Shown: in pieces, positions 25,013 through 34,384 of the stretch | Layout: the number at the start of each line of letters is the position of its first letter | Position numbering within the stretch: the first letter of the stretch is position 1 | Assembly: GCF_003977685.1 (NCBI RefSeq) | Contig: NZ_RYZH01000054.1 | Span: forward strand, 1-44,339 | DNA: 44,339 nucleotides | Source of the DNA: Tautonia sociabilis | GTDB lineage: Bacteria > Planctomycetota > Planctomycetia > Isosphaerales > Isosphaeraceae | Direction: 5' to 3' | Position numbers and translations under genes: made by a program | The notes under the pieces: generated by a model | Seen by the model: only the letters and a program-made list of their open reading frames with translations | Databases searched by the model: none | Told to the model about the DNA's origin: nothing

Positions 25013-26491
25013 TCAGGCGATGATCCCGGCGATCGGCTTGCCGTGGTCGATGTCCAGGCGCTTGTAGCCGGGGACCTCCAGGCGTCGGGAGTCGAGCCCG
25101 AGCTGGTGGAGGACGGTGGCGTGGATGTCGGTGACGTAGTGGCGGTCCTCGACGGCGTGGAAGCCGAGTTCGTCGGTGGCGCCGTGGACAACGCCCCCCT
25201 TGATGCCGCCGCCGGCCATCCAGCAGGAGAAGCCGAAGGGGTGGTGGTCTCGGCCGTCGCCGTTCTGGGAGCCGGGGGTGCGGCCGAACTCGGTGGCCCA
25301 GACGACGAGCGTGTCGTCGAGCAGGCCTCGGCGCTTCAGGTCGGTGAGCAGGCCGGCCATGGGGCGATCGACCTGAGTGCAGAGGCGCTGGTGGCCCGAC
25401 CGGAGGTTGGAGTGGGCGTCCCAGGCGCCGGCTCCGCCGTTGGAGCCGTGGAAGATCTGGACGAAGCGGACGCCGCGCTCGGCCAGGCGGCGGGCGGCCA
25501 GACAGAGACGGCCGAATTCCCGGGTCTCGTCGCGGTCGAGCCCGTAGAGGGCCTGCGTCTCGGCGGTCTCGGCTTCGAGGTCGACGACCTCGGGCACCGA
25601 CATCTGCATCCGGAAGGCCAGCTCATAGGACTTGATCCGGGCGCGAAGCTGGGCGTCGTCCGGGTACTTCACGGCGGAGATGCGGTTGAGGCGGTCGATC
25701 AGCTCGAACGAATCGGCCTGTTCCTCGTGGGAGACGTCGGGGCCGGGGGCGGCGAAGGGGAGGGGGTCCTTGGGGTCGACGGCGAGCGAGACGCCGTCGT
25801 GCTCGGGGCCGAGGTAGCTGGCGCCGTGGCCGTTCATGCCGCCGCAGCAGTCGGCGATGGGGGTGCCCAGGACGACGAACTGGGGCAGCTCGTCGTTCAG
25901 CGCGCCGAGGCCGTAGTGGACCCAGGAGCCGATGGTGGGGAACGGGCCCTCGAGCGAATGGCGGCCGGTGTGGAACTGGAGCTGGGCGCCGTGGTTGTCG
26001 TTGGTGGTGTAGAGGGAGCGGATCACGGCGAGGTCGTCGACGCGATCGCCGACGCAGGGCCACCAGTCGCTCACCTCGATGCCGCTCTCGCCCCGCTTGC
26101 GGTAGCCGACCTGGAGCGGGTAGAGCTCGTGGCGGATGTGGCCGTTGGCGTCGTTGGGGACGGCAATGCGGACGTTCTGGGTGTAGGGGGAGTCGAGCAC
26201 GCCGGCGTGAGGAGACTCCTCGATCGTCTTGCCGGCGTGGCGGTTCAGCTCGGGCTTGGGATCGAAGCTCTCCAGGTGGCTGGTGCCGCCGATCATGAAC
26301 AGCCAGATGACCCGCTTCGCCTTCGGCTCGAAGTGCGGGCGGCCGTCGGGAGGGGCCCACGCATCGAGGCCCGACGAGGCTCGGGCCACGCCATCGCGAT
26401 GGAGCATCGCCCCGAGGGCGAGCCCGGTGAAGCCCATGCCGAGGTCGGCGAGGAAGGCGCGCCTGGGGGTCCGTCGCGGGAAAGGGGTCAT
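25013..26491 (-). CDS. DUF1501 protein with Tat-type signal
   Basis: The 492-residue protein starts with a twin-arginine signal (RRAFLADLGMG, Arg10-Arg11) and has the sulfatase/phosphatase-like core seen in DUF1501 proteins (MIGGTSHLESFDPKPELN, FGRTPGSQNGDGRDHHPFGF). The role is unknown, but in planctomycetes such genes almost always follow a PSD1/DUF1549/DUF1553 gene, as here, where the upstream gene ends only 34 bp away. The two are therefore probably one operon for an exported complex. The stop lies at 25013-25015, and the short gap to the convergent MFS gene has no obvious terminator. Confidence 0.92.
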   Translation of the reverse strand: MTPFPRRTPRRAFLADLGMGFTGLALGAMLHRDGVARASSGLDAWAPPDGRPHFEPKAKRVIWLFMIGGTSHLESFDPKPELNRHAGKTIEESPHAGVLDSPYTQNVRIAVPNDANGHIRHELYPLQVGYRKRGESGIEVSDWWPCVGDRVDDLAVIRSLYTTNDNHGAQLQFHTGRHSLEGPFPTIGSWVHYGLGALNDELPQFVVLGTPIADCCGGMNGHGASYLGPEHDGVSLAVDPKDPLPFAAPGPDVSHEEQADSFELIDRLNRISAVKYPDDAQLRARIKSYELAFRMQMSVPEVVDLEAETAETQALYGLDRDETREFGRLCLAARRLAERGVRFVQIFHGSNGGAGAWDAHSNLRSGHQRLCTQVDRPMAGLLTDLKRRGLLDDTLVVWATEFGRTPGSQNGDGRDHHPFGFSCWMAGGGIKGGVVHGATDELGFHAVEDRHYVTDIHATVLHQLGLDSRRLEVPGYKRLDIDHGKPIAGIIA

Positions 26492-26525
26492 CGTCGGGGC
26501 TCCCGGGGCGGTCGAGAACGTCGGG

Positions 26526-29216
26526 TCAACGGATGGTCACAAAATCGGAATGGTTTATGAGCACGTGGACCAGATTCTCCCGGGCGCGGCGGGAGGGGTC
26601 GTCCGATGGCATCACGGGAGGCTCCGGGCCTCGGTCGAAGGCGGAGAGCGCGGCCGGGTCGGCGAGGCGATCGGCCTGCTCGCGGAGGTAGGCGAGGCAG
26701 GCGTCTCGTTCGTCGGCATCCGGGGCTCGGCCGAGGACCTGCTCGAAGGCGACGGTAACGAAGGAGGCGTCCTCGTCGCCGCCGCACTCCTCGATCAGCC
26801 GGGCGGTCAGAACCCGGGCCTGCGAGCGCGAGAGCGTGCTGTTGGCCAGCGCCAGGGCCTGCTGGGGGGCGACGCTCACATCCCGTCGGTAGCAGGAGGT
26901 GACGTTGGCCGAGTCGAACAGCTTCAGGAAGGTGGCCCGCTTCTCCTTCGCGTGGCGGAAGTAGAGGCTGCGCCGGGCAGTGGCCAGGGCGGATTCGGGG
27001 TCGAGGTCAGGCCCGCCGAGCATGGGGTCGAGCGATCCGGCGACGTGCAGGACGTTGTCCCGGACCAGCTCCGACTCCATCCTCCTGGGGTTCATCCGCC
27101 AGTACCAGCGGTTCTCGGGGTCGGTCGCCACGTTCGGGTGGTCGAGCGGGGCGGACGATCGCATCTGGTACGCTCGGGAGGAGACGATCAACCGATGCAG
27201 ATGCTTCAGGCTCCAGCCGGAGTCCATCAGCTCGACGGCCAGCCAGTCGAGCAGCTCCGGGTGGCTCGGCGGCTTGCCGTTGATCCCGAAGTCGAAGACC
27301 GACTCGACCAGGGGAGTGCCGAAGTGCCTCATCCAGACGTGATTGACCGCCACTCGGGCGGCGAGCGGGTTGTCCCGGGCGGTGATCCACTCCGCCAGCG
27401 CCCGACGGCGGCCGGTGCTGGTGCGGGGTCGGATCGGGGCGAACGGCGAGTAGTCCGAGGGCAGGGGACCGTCGATCGCCTTCGACGCCTCCTCGACGGC
27501 CTTGCTCGCCTCGGCCAGGGACTGCTCGGCGGCCTCGACGGCCTTCTTCGTCGCGGGGTCCCCTTCCTTGAGGGCGGCGCGGGCGTCGGCCAGGGACTTC
27601 TCGGCGAGTAACCGCTCCGACCGAGCCTTCTCCAGCGCGGCGCGGCGCTCGGCCAGGCCGGCGCGGAGGGCGAGCACTTCGGATCGCTCCTCGTCGGGAG
27701 GCTCGGCGAATCGAGCGGCGTCGGCGGCGAGGCGGGCCTCGACCGATTCCAGCTCGGCGAGGGCGGCTTTGAGCCGGGCCTCGGCCAATCGGATCGGAGT
27801 CGGGGCGTCCGCCTCGTCCGGGGTCGACGCCTCGGCGGAAGACTCGCCCTTCTCCCGGGCGGCGATGAGCGCGTCTCGGGCCTCGGCCACCGCCTGCTCA
27901 GCCGATGCAAGGGCCTCTCGGCGGATGAACTCCTTGAGGCCGGGGTAGGACGCGGTGATCGGCAGAACGACCGGGGCGATCTCCAGGGCGGCGCCGAACA
28001 TCCCGGGGACGGCGGGGTCGAGGGGGCGGTCCTCGACCGGTTGCTTCTCGTCTCCCCTCACATAAAGAAAGGTGGGCATGTCGGCGTGGGCGTCGTAAAC
28101 GCGGACGAGGCCGTCCTTCGCCGTGTCGGGCTGGCCGGGGAGGCGATCGGTGGCGATCTCGTGGGGCTCGAACAGGGCTCGGAAGCGGTAGTAGTCAACC
28201 TGGGGGATCGGATCGTATTTGTGGTCGTGGCAGCGGGCGCAGTTGATCGTCAGGCCGAGGAACGCCTTGCCGGTGTGTTCCACCGTTTGATCCAGCCAGA
28301 TGTTTCGGTTGAACTTGTACCAGTTGCGGACGAGGAAGCCGGTGGCGCGGAGGGCGTCGGGGTCGTCCGGGGCGATCTCGTCGGCGGCGAGCATCAGGCG
28401 GACCATCCGGTCGTAGCCGAGGTCGGCGTTGAGGGACTCGACGATCCAGTCGCGCCACCGCCAGATGTGGGGCTGGCTCTCTCGGACCTCCGAACCGTAG
28501 CCGTCCCAGTCGCTGTAGCGCCAGATGTCCATCCAGTGCCGTCCCCAGCGCTCGCCGAAGTGAGGGCTCTGCAGCAAGCGATCAACGGCGCGAGCATAGG
28601 CGTCGGGATCGGGGTCGGAGACAAAGGCGAGCAGTTCCTCGCGAGTCGGCGCCAGGCCGGTCAGGTCGAGCGCGACCCGGCGCAGGAGCGTGGCCCGGTC
28701 GGCCCGGGGCAGGGGGGAGAGCCCAAGGCGTTCGTGCTCCCGGGAGAGGAAGGCGTCGATGGGGTTCGAGCCCCACTCGGGGTCGCCGACGCCGGGCACC
28801 TCGGGGCGGGTCGGGGGGCGGAAGGCCCAGTGCTCTCGAGGGTCGGCCTGGGGCTCCTCCCCCTCGGGGGCGGGGGCGCCGGCGGCAATCCAGTCTCGGA
28901 TGAGGCCGATCTGGGCGTCGGTCAGCGGCTCCCCCTCGGGAGGCATGCGGAAGCCGGCGGCGCCGGTGAGCACGTCCACCAGGTAGCTGCCGGCCACGTC
29001 TCCCGGGGCGATCACCGGCCCGGCGTTGCTCCCCTCGATCATCAGGGCGACCGTATCCACCCGCAGCTCCGCCTCCTGCTTCAGCGCGCCGTGGCAGGCG
29101 AAACAACGCTCGGCCAGCACCGGCTTGATCGCTCGGAGGTAGTCGACCTCCCCGGTCCGGCCGGTCGTCGGCAGCACGGCCAGCAGGGCGGGGAGCAGCA
29201 GCAGGCGAGGGCTCAT
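26526..29216 (-). CDS. PSD1 cytochrome-c plus DUF1549/DUF1553 protein
   Basis: The 896-residue protein has a signal peptide (MSPRLLLLPALLAVLPTTG) and then a planctomycete cytochrome-c domain with haem motif CFACH (38-42). DUF1549 follows (MDIWRYSDWDGYGSEV, with a second haem-like motif CARCH), then a coiled-coil-rich insertion rich in Ala and Glu (about 430-580), and DUF1553 (WMRHFGTPLVESVFDFG and the closing NLVHVLINHSDFVTIR). It is the partner of the DUF1501 protein downstream. Such pairs are thought to act in the planctomycete periplasm, with function unproven. The ATG at 29216 is chosen for its signal peptide; the frame stays open further upstream. Confidence 0.93.
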   Translation of the reverse strand: MSPRLLLLPALLAVLPTTGRTGEVDYLRAIKPVLAERCFACHGALKQEAELRVDTVALMIEGSNAGPVIAPGDVAGSYLVDVLTGAAGFRMPPEGEPLTDAQIGLIRDWIAAGAPAPEGEEPQADPREHWAFRPPTRPEVPGVGDPEWGSNPIDAFLSREHERLGLSPLPRADRATLLRRVALDLTGLAPTREELLAFVSDPDPDAYARAVDRLLQSPHFGERWGRHWMDIWRYSDWDGYGSEVRESQPHIWRWRDWIVESLNADLGYDRMVRLMLAADEIAPDDPDALRATGFLVRNWYKFNRNIWLDQTVEHTGKAFLGLTINCARCHDHKYDPIPQVDYYRFRALFEPHEIATDRLPGQPDTAKDGLVRVYDAHADMPTFLYVRGDEKQPVEDRPLDPAVPGMFGAALEIAPVVLPITASYPGLKEFIRREALASAEQAVAEARDALIAAREKGESSAEASTPDEADAPTPIRLAEARLKAALAELESVEARLAADAARFAEPPDEERSEVLALRAGLAERRAALEKARSERLLAEKSLADARAALKEGDPATKKAVEAAEQSLAEASKAVEEASKAIDGPLPSDYSPFAPIRPRTSTGRRRALAEWITARDNPLAARVAVNHVWMRHFGTPLVESVFDFGINGKPPSHPELLDWLAVELMDSGWSLKHLHRLIVSSRAYQMRSSAPLDHPNVATDPENRWYWRMNPRRMESELVRDNVLHVAGSLDPMLGGPDLDPESALATARRSLYFRHAKEKRATFLKLFDSANVTSCYRRDVSVAPQQALALANSTLSRSQARVLTARLIEECGGDEDASFVTVAFEQVLGRAPDADERDACLAYLREQADRLADPAALSAFDRGPEPPVMPSDDPSRRARENLVHVLINHSDFVTIR

Positions 29217-29286
29217 GAGCGATTCGCTCCCGATTCGGATCGGATCGGATCGGCGCACCGGAGCCGGCGCCGGGAGAGCGTGCCGC

Positions 29287-29320
29287 CCCGTCCTCGAGGA
29301 CGGGCAACAAACCGTTGTTG
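29287..29320. promoter_or_regulatory. Two adjacent palindromes in the divergent spacer
   Basis: An exact 18-bp palindrome, CCCGTCCTCGAGGACGGG (29287-29304), is followed directly by an inverted repeat CAACAA-ACCG-TTGTTG (29305-29320). They lie in the 242-bp gap between the PSD1 gene (minus) and the aldo/keto reductase (plus). They could be operators for a dimeric regulator, or a hairpin pair in a leader RNA. A TACAAT hexamer at 29410-29415 upstream of the reductase gene is a possible -10 element, without a clear -35. Confidence 0.45.
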
Positions 29321-29458
29321 TACAGCCACCCGGGGCCGATGCACAATGCGTCTCCGCGCTCCCCGGCGCTCCGCCCTCCCGGGCCCGGCCGGCAGATTGT
29401 CCCGCCCGGTACAATCGGACGATCGATCGGAACACGGAACTCGGAGGGAAGATCAGCC

Positions 29459-30451
29459 ATGAGGGAACGCACCCTGGGGCGCGGCGGCCCCCGCATCTCG
29501 GCGATCGGCCTGGGCTGCATGGGGATGAGCGAGTTCTACTCTCCCGGAGAGATGGACGAGGCCGAGTCGATCCGGGTCATCCACCGTTACCTCGACCTCG
29601 GCGGCAACTTCATCGACACGGCCGACATGTACGGCGTCGGCCGCAACGAGGAGCTGGTCGGCCGAGCCATCCGGGATCGGCGCGACCGGGTCGTGCTCGC
29701 CACCAAGTTCGGCAACGTCCGCGGGCCGAACGGCGAGTTCCTCGGCATCCGGGGGGATCCGGAGTACGTGCGATCGGCTTGCGACGCCAGCCTGAAGCGG
29801 TTGGGGGTCGAGACGATCGACCTGTACTACCAGCACCGGGTCGATCCGAAGACGCCGATCGAGGAGACCGTCGGCGCCATGGCCGAGCTGGTGGCGGCGG
29901 GCAAGGTCCGCCACCTCGGGCTGTCGGAGGCCGCGCCGCGGACGATCCGGAGGGCGACGCAGGTCCATCCGATCGCCGCGCTGCAAACCGAGTATTCCCT
30001 CTGGAGCCGGGACGCGGAGGACGCCATCCTGCCGACCGTCCGGGAGCTGGGCATCACCTTCGTCGCCTACAGCCCGCTCGGCCGGGGCTTCCTGACCGGC
30101 CGGTTCAAGAGGTTCGACGACCTGCCGGCCGACGACTCTCGCCGCAACTCCCCCCGGTTCCAGGGGGAGAACTTCGCGAAGAACCTGGAGCTGGTGGCGA
30201 AGATCAACGACCTGGCCGCGTCGAAGGGCTGCACGCCCAGCCAGCTCGCGCTGGCGTGGGTGCTGGCGCAGGGAGAGGATCTCGTCCCGATCCCCGGCAC
30301 GAAGCGGATCGCCTACCTGGAGGAGAACCTCGGCGCGGCGGAGATCCGCCTGACCCCCGAGGAGCTGCGTCAGATCGACGCGATCTTGCCGCCCGGGGCC
30401 GCCTCGGGGAACCGCTACCACGCCCAGGCGATGCAGGCGATCGACCGATAA
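29459..30451 (+). CDS. Aldo/keto reductase
   Basis: The 330-residue enzyme reduces aldehydes or ketones using NADPH, in a TIM barrel. The catalytic tetrad is Asp53, Tyr58, Lys83 and His126 (in FIDTADMYG, ATKFG and YYQHRVD). The closing IPGTKR supplies the cofactor phosphate-binding loop. The sequence is close to the AKR11/AKR13 group. The ATG at 29459 is fixed by a strong ribosome site GGAGGG ten bases upstream. The substrate is unknown. It is cytoplasmic, with no signal peptide. Confidence 0.94.
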   Translation: MRERTLGRGGPRISAIGLGCMGMSEFYSPGEMDEAESIRVIHRYLDLGGNFIDTADMYGVGRNEELVGRAIRDRRDRVVLATKFGNVRGPNGEFLGIRGDPEYVRSACDASLKRLGVETIDLYYQHRVDPKTPIEETVGAMAELVAAGKVRHLGLSEAAPRTIRRATQVHPIAALQTEYSLWSRDAEDAILPTVRELGITFVAYSPLGRGFLTGRFKRFDDLPADDSRRNSPRFQGENFAKNLELVAKINDLAASKGCTPSQLALAWVLAQGEDLVPIPGTKRIAYLEENLGAAEIRLTPEELRQIDAILPPGAASGNRYHAQAMQAIDR

Positions 30452-30740
30452 TCGCGTCTCGGGCCGGCGTCCGAGGGGAGAGACGCCCGGGGAGCCGGCC
30501 CGGTCGCACCGCTCGAAACCGAGATCCGCAGGCATTGCCAGAGCCGTGGCAACTCGCCGCAGGTCGTCTCGGGCTTCGGACCGGCACAGGCCGCACGGCG
30601 TTCCCGGCGCGAACGAGCCATCGGCCGCAGCCGGGATCCGGTCTGGAGGATCGTCGGTTGTTGGATGGTGCCGTCGCGGGCCGTGTGCCAGGTCGCGACG
30701 GCCCCAACGCGGGCGAGCGTCCGTCCCGAGCGAGGCCGGC

Positions 30741-32849
30741 TCAGCCTCGGCCGAGCATCGCGGCCCAGTAGGCCACGCCGGAGTCGTCCTTCAGCGTGGC
30801 CACGGACTCAGACCGGCCGAGTAGGGCGCGATACCAGAAGGCCACCTTGGTGCGGACCGCCTCGTCGGTCGTCTGGACCGAGAGAATTAGCGTCTGGGGA
30901 TTCCAGGAGCCGGTCGAGAGCCGGGAGGAGGCGGTGAGCCGGGTGGCGGCGTTGGGCTCCCGGTCCAGCAGCGAGCGATAGACCCCGACAATCAGTCCGT
31001 CGGTCGTCCCTCCCTGCCGGGCGGCGAACTCGACCGAGCCGAGGATCGCGGCCCGGATCTCGTCGGGCCGGAACCCGGCGGCGAGCCGATCGGCCCAGAA
31101 GATCACGCCCGGGTCGTACTTCAGCGCCTCGATCGAGGCGGTGCGGCCGAGATCCGACCGGTACCAGCCGGCGACCATCACCCGGCGGGCCTCGTCCGAG
31201 TCGATGATCCCCGAAGCCACGTCGAACCGGCTGCCGCCCGACCGGAGCCGGGAGGCCCAGAAGGCCAGCCCGGCCGGCTCGGCCGGGCGATTCAGCACCA
31301 CGCGGTAGAGCGCGTCGACGTAACGCTCGGGGGTCGCCCCCGCCCGGAGATAGAACTCCTCGGACGAGACGAGGTAGGTCCGAACCGTCGCGTCGTCGGC
31401 CGTGCCCGCCACCGGCCTCGGCGAGACGGGCAGGGGGTCGGCCGTCGGGGACGGCGAGGGCGAGGGCGAGGGGGTGGGCGTTGGTGTTGGCGTCGGCGTC
31501 GAGGAGGGAGAGGTGACGACGGACGGCGAGCCGACGGCCTTCGCGGCGTCGAGCAGGCCGCCGGAGGCGACCAGGCCGGTCAGCGAGGGCAGGGGGCGGG
31601 CGGCGCCGACCACACGGCGGACCAGCTGCGCGGCCGTCTCCCCCGGATACTGGGCCGCGACCAGGGCGACGACTCCGGTGACGTGGGGGGCGGCCATCGA
31701 GGTCCCCGAGTAGTAGGCGTAGCCGCCGGGCACCGTGCTCAGGATGGAGTCCCCCGGCGCCGCCAGGTCGACCGTCCGGTCGCCGTAGTTGGAGTACGAG
31801 GCGAGCCGGCCCGACTGGTCGATCGCCGCCACGGCGATGGTACTGGCGTAGCGGTTGTTCGGCGGGTAGCTGGGGCGGACGTCGTTGTCGACCGCCTCGT
31901 TGCCGGCGGCGGAGACGAAGACGGTGCCCAGCGCCCCGGTGCTCGGGTTGGCCTGGCCGACCGCCCGGATGGCGTCGTCGAGCGACTTGGAGTAGCCGGG
32001 GCCCCCCCAACTGGCGTTGATGACCCGGGCACCGTGGGCGGCGGCGTAGTAGATGGCGTCGACGGCCTTGGAGATCGAGCCGCTGCCGTCGGCGCCGAGC
32101 ACCTTCAGCGGCATGACCGTGGCGCCGAAGGCGACGCCGGTGACGCCGATGCCGTTGCCGGCGACGGCCGCGATGGTGCCCGAGACGTGGGTGCCGTGGC
32201 CGTTGTCGTCGCGGACGTCGGAGGTCCGGGAGACGAAGTTCCAGCCGTTGACGTCGTCGATGTAGCCATTGCGGTCGTCGTCGATGCCGTTGCCGGGGAT
32301 CTCGCCCGGGTTGGTCCAGATCCGGCCGGCGAGGTCGGGGTGGGTCAGGTCGATGCCGGTGTCGAGCACGGCGACCAACACTCCCTGGCCTCCCCCGGCG
32401 GCGGCCCAGGCCTCGGGAGCGTTGATGTCGAGGTCGGAGGCGTTGTCCAGGCCCCAGAGCTGGCCGAAGGAGGGGTCGTTGGGGACGACCCGGCCGCCGT
32501 CGGCCTGGATCAGCGGCCCGTCGGGCTCGGCGTATTCCACCCAGGGGCGCGAGGCCAGGAGGGAGACGGCCGCGTCCCGGGCCCGCTGGCTGGGCAACTG
32601 AAGCAGGGTCGGCCCGTCGGGATAGCTGCGCTGCACCGTTGCCCCCAGCGCCCGGTAGAACCGCTGGACCAGGCCCGAGGCCACCCCGTCAATCGGACGA
32701 ACCAGCAGCCCCCGAGACGCTTCGACGTCCGCGGCGGGGATCGGCACATCCTCTGAGCCCGGCGGGGAGGCGAGCGTGCTGAGGAGGGTCCGCGATTCGA
32801 ACGCCTCGACGATCGGCGCGCAGCGTGCCCGATGAGCCTTGCGTGGCAT
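30741..32849 (-). CDS. Secreted subtilisin-like serine protease with DUF4214 tail
   Basis: The 702-residue protein is an S8 protease with catalytic triad Asp163 (VLDTGID), His218 (NGHGTHV) and Ser384 (SGTSMAAPHV), and oxyanion Asn317 (AAGNE). Its N-terminus carries a short ESRTLLS motif, related to the LEPRxLLS motif of planctomycete exported proteins, in place of a classical signal peptide. A propeptide-like region precedes the catalytic domain. After a Thr/Pro and Ser/Pro linker (about 450-470), the C-terminal 230 residues are DUF4214-like repeats (YVDALYRVVLNRPAEPAGLA, FWADRLAAGF), which may bind extracellular matrix. It is convergent with the aldo/keto reductase gene. Confidence 0.92.
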   Translation of the reverse strand: MPRKAHRARCAPIVEAFESRTLLSTLASPPGSEDVPIPAADVEASRGLLVRPIDGVASGLVQRFYRALGATVQRSYPDGPTLLQLPSQRARDAAVSLLASRPWVEYAEPDGPLIQADGGRVVPNDPSFGQLWGLDNASDLDINAPEAWAAAGGGQGVLVAVLDTGIDLTHPDLAGRIWTNPGEIPGNGIDDDRNGYIDDVNGWNFVSRTSDVRDDNGHGTHVSGTIAAVAGNGIGVTGVAFGATVMPLKVLGADGSGSISKAVDAIYYAAAHGARVINASWGGPGYSKSLDDAIRAVGQANPSTGALGTVFVSAAGNEAVDNDVRPSYPPNNRYASTIAVAAIDQSGRLASYSNYGDRTVDLAAPGDSILSTVPGGYAYYSGTSMAAPHVTGVVALVAAQYPGETAAQLVRRVVGAARPLPSLTGLVASGGLLDAAKAVGSPSVVTSPSSTPTPTPTPTPSPSPSPSPTADPLPVSPRPVAGTADDATVRTYLVSSEEFYLRAGATPERYVDALYRVVLNRPAEPAGLAFWASRLRSGGSRFDVASGIIDSDEARRVMVAGWYRSDLGRTASIEALKYDPGVIFWADRLAAGFRPDEIRAAILGSVEFAARQGGTTDGLIVGVYRSLLDREPNAATRLTASSRLSTGSWNPQTLILSVQTTDEAVRTKVAFWYRALLGRSESVATLKDDSGVAYWAAMLGRG

Positions 32850-33214
32850 GGTCGAAAACCCGGTTGTGCAATCAAGGGAGCGCGTCAGTGGGAAGTGGCG
32901 TCCCTTCCGCCCCCGGGGCCGTCGGCGGTCGATCGGACGGGGAAGAAGCGGCCCTGGGCTCGGCCCGGCCGCTGACGTCCGTCGCGGGGTGATTCCGGCT
33001 GATGCCGTCGCCGACGGCCGATCCGGGGCGAATCGGGGTGGAAACCCCCGATCCTCCTTCGATCGGCCGCTCTACTATAGGATCCGCTTCGATCCCTCGC
33101 CAGCACACAACCGGCCCCTCGCAACCAACCGCCCCGACCGGACGCCGGACGCCCGGGCCGGGGCCAGAGGCCCGCCCCGCGGCGTCGCGGGACGGGGGGG
33201 TGGGAGCGCCCTGG
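32850..33214. other. Intergenic region upstream of the protease gene
   Basis: This 365-bp gap lies between the protease start (minus strand) and the end of a Gfo/Idh/MocA gene (minus strand). No credible coding sequence was found. On the minus strand a TATAGT hexamer at 33074-33079 is a plausible -10 element for the protease gene, but no good -35 is visible. Poly-G/C tracts are present near 33190-33200. Confidence 0.4.
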
Positions 33215-34384
33215 TCAGGAGACGCCCTCCCAGGTGCCTGCCTGGGCGCTCCGGGCGATGGCCTCGCAGAGCTGGACCTCGTGGTGGCCGTCGGCGAAGG
33301 TGGGGAACGGCGCCGGGCCCGAGCAGCCGGCGGCGATCCAGCCGTAGAAGGAGAGGGCGAGCTGCTTGAAGGCGTCGGGGAACCCTTCGGCGTGGCCGCC
33401 GGGGTAGTGCGAGATGGCGGCGGCGGCGGGATCCAGGATCGAGGGGTCGCGCTCGAGCAGCTCGCTGGGGCGGCCCCGGCGGCCGATCCACATGCGGTTG
33501 GGCGTCTCGCTGTCCCAGACGATGGAGCCCTCGGTGCCGCTGATCTCCAGCGCCAGCCGGTTCTTGCGGCCCGCCTGGCACTGGGAGACGTGGTAGACGC
33601 CCCGGACGCCGCCGGTCCAGTGCAGGACGACGGCGCCGTAGTCCTCGGTGACGATCCTCACCGGCTCGGTCGGCCGCTCGGCGGCGGCGGAGCCGGTGAA
33701 CGTCTCCGAGCCGCCGACCGGCTTGCGCCGCTCAGGGTGGAAGATGGCCAGGTCCGCCAGCACGCGCTCGATCTTCAGGCCGGTGGCGAACTGGGCCAGG
33801 TCCATCCAGTGCGTGCCGATGTCGGAGATGGCCCGCAGGTTGGTGGCGTGATCGGGCTCGACCCGCCAGTTGTAGTCGGTGGCCTGGAGCAGCCAGTCCT
33901 GGGTGTAGGAGCCGGTGATCGAGAGGAGCTGGCCCAAGTCGCCCCGGGCCACCCGGGCCCGGATCTCATGGCAGAGGGGGTAGAACCGCACATTATAGTT
34001 CACGCCGGCGGCCTGCTGGGGGCGGTCGGCGGCAAGCCGGGCGAGCTCCCCCGTCTGCTTCGAGGTTAGCGCCAGCGGCTTCTCGCAGAGCACGTGCTTG
34101 CCGGCCATCAGCGCGGCGCGGGCCTGCTCGAAGTGGACGAAGTTGGGCGAGGCGATGTGCACCGAGCCGACCTCGGGATCGGCCAGCAACTCGTCCAGGT
34201 CCTTGAACACCTTGGGGATGCCCAGGCGGTCGGCGGTCTTCTGGCCCAGCTCCGGATTGAGTTCCAGCACGCCGACCACGGGCACGCCGATCCGGCGGAG
34301 CGTCTCACAGTGGACCGGGCCAATGAAGCCGCCGCCGATCAGCGCGACCTTGGGCGAGTTGTTCAGGAAGGTCGGAGCACCCAT
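33215..34384 (-). CDS. Gfo/Idh/MocA-family oxidoreductase
   Basis: The 389-residue, probably cytoplasmic dehydrogenase has a Rossmann motif (VALIGGGFIGPVH) and the catalytic CEKPLALT. The second domain contains SDIGTHWMDLAQ. Substrates of the family are usually sugars or inositols; here it is unknown. The ATG at 34384 (MGAPTF) was chosen because a longer open frame upstream (to 34588) is Pro/Arg-rich and has no family resemblance. It is 322 bp downstream of nikR on the same strand, and may belong to a separate transcript. Confidence 0.92.
   Translation of the reverse strand: MGAPTFLNNSPKVALIGGGFIGPVHCETLRRIGVPVVGVLELNPELGQKTADRLGIPKVFKDLDELLADPEVGSVHIASPNFVHFEQARAALMAGKHVLCEKPLALTSKQTGELARLAADRPQQAAGVNYNVRFYPLCHEIRARVARGDLGQLLSITGSYTQDWLLQATDYNWRVEPDHATNLRAISDIGTHWMDLAQFATGLKIERVLADLAIFHPERRKPVGGSETFTGSAAAERPTEPVRIVTEDYGAVVLHWTGGVRGVYHVSQCQAGRKNRLALEISGTEGSIVWDSETPNRMWIGRRGRPSELLERDPSILDPAAAAISHYPGGHAEGFPDAFKQLALSFYGWIAAGCSGPAPFPTFADGHHEVQLCEAIARSAQAGTWEGVS

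Noticed and set aside
25043..26560. A long plus-strand frame opposite the DUF1501 gene
   Set aside because: It is an antisense shadow of a well-supported gene; its product is composed mostly of Val, Gly, Glu and Ala.
30546..30824. A small plus-strand open frame between the aldo/keto reductase and the protease
   Set aside because: Its composition is Arg/Ser/Pro-rich and it overlaps the protease gene; no ribosome site is seen.
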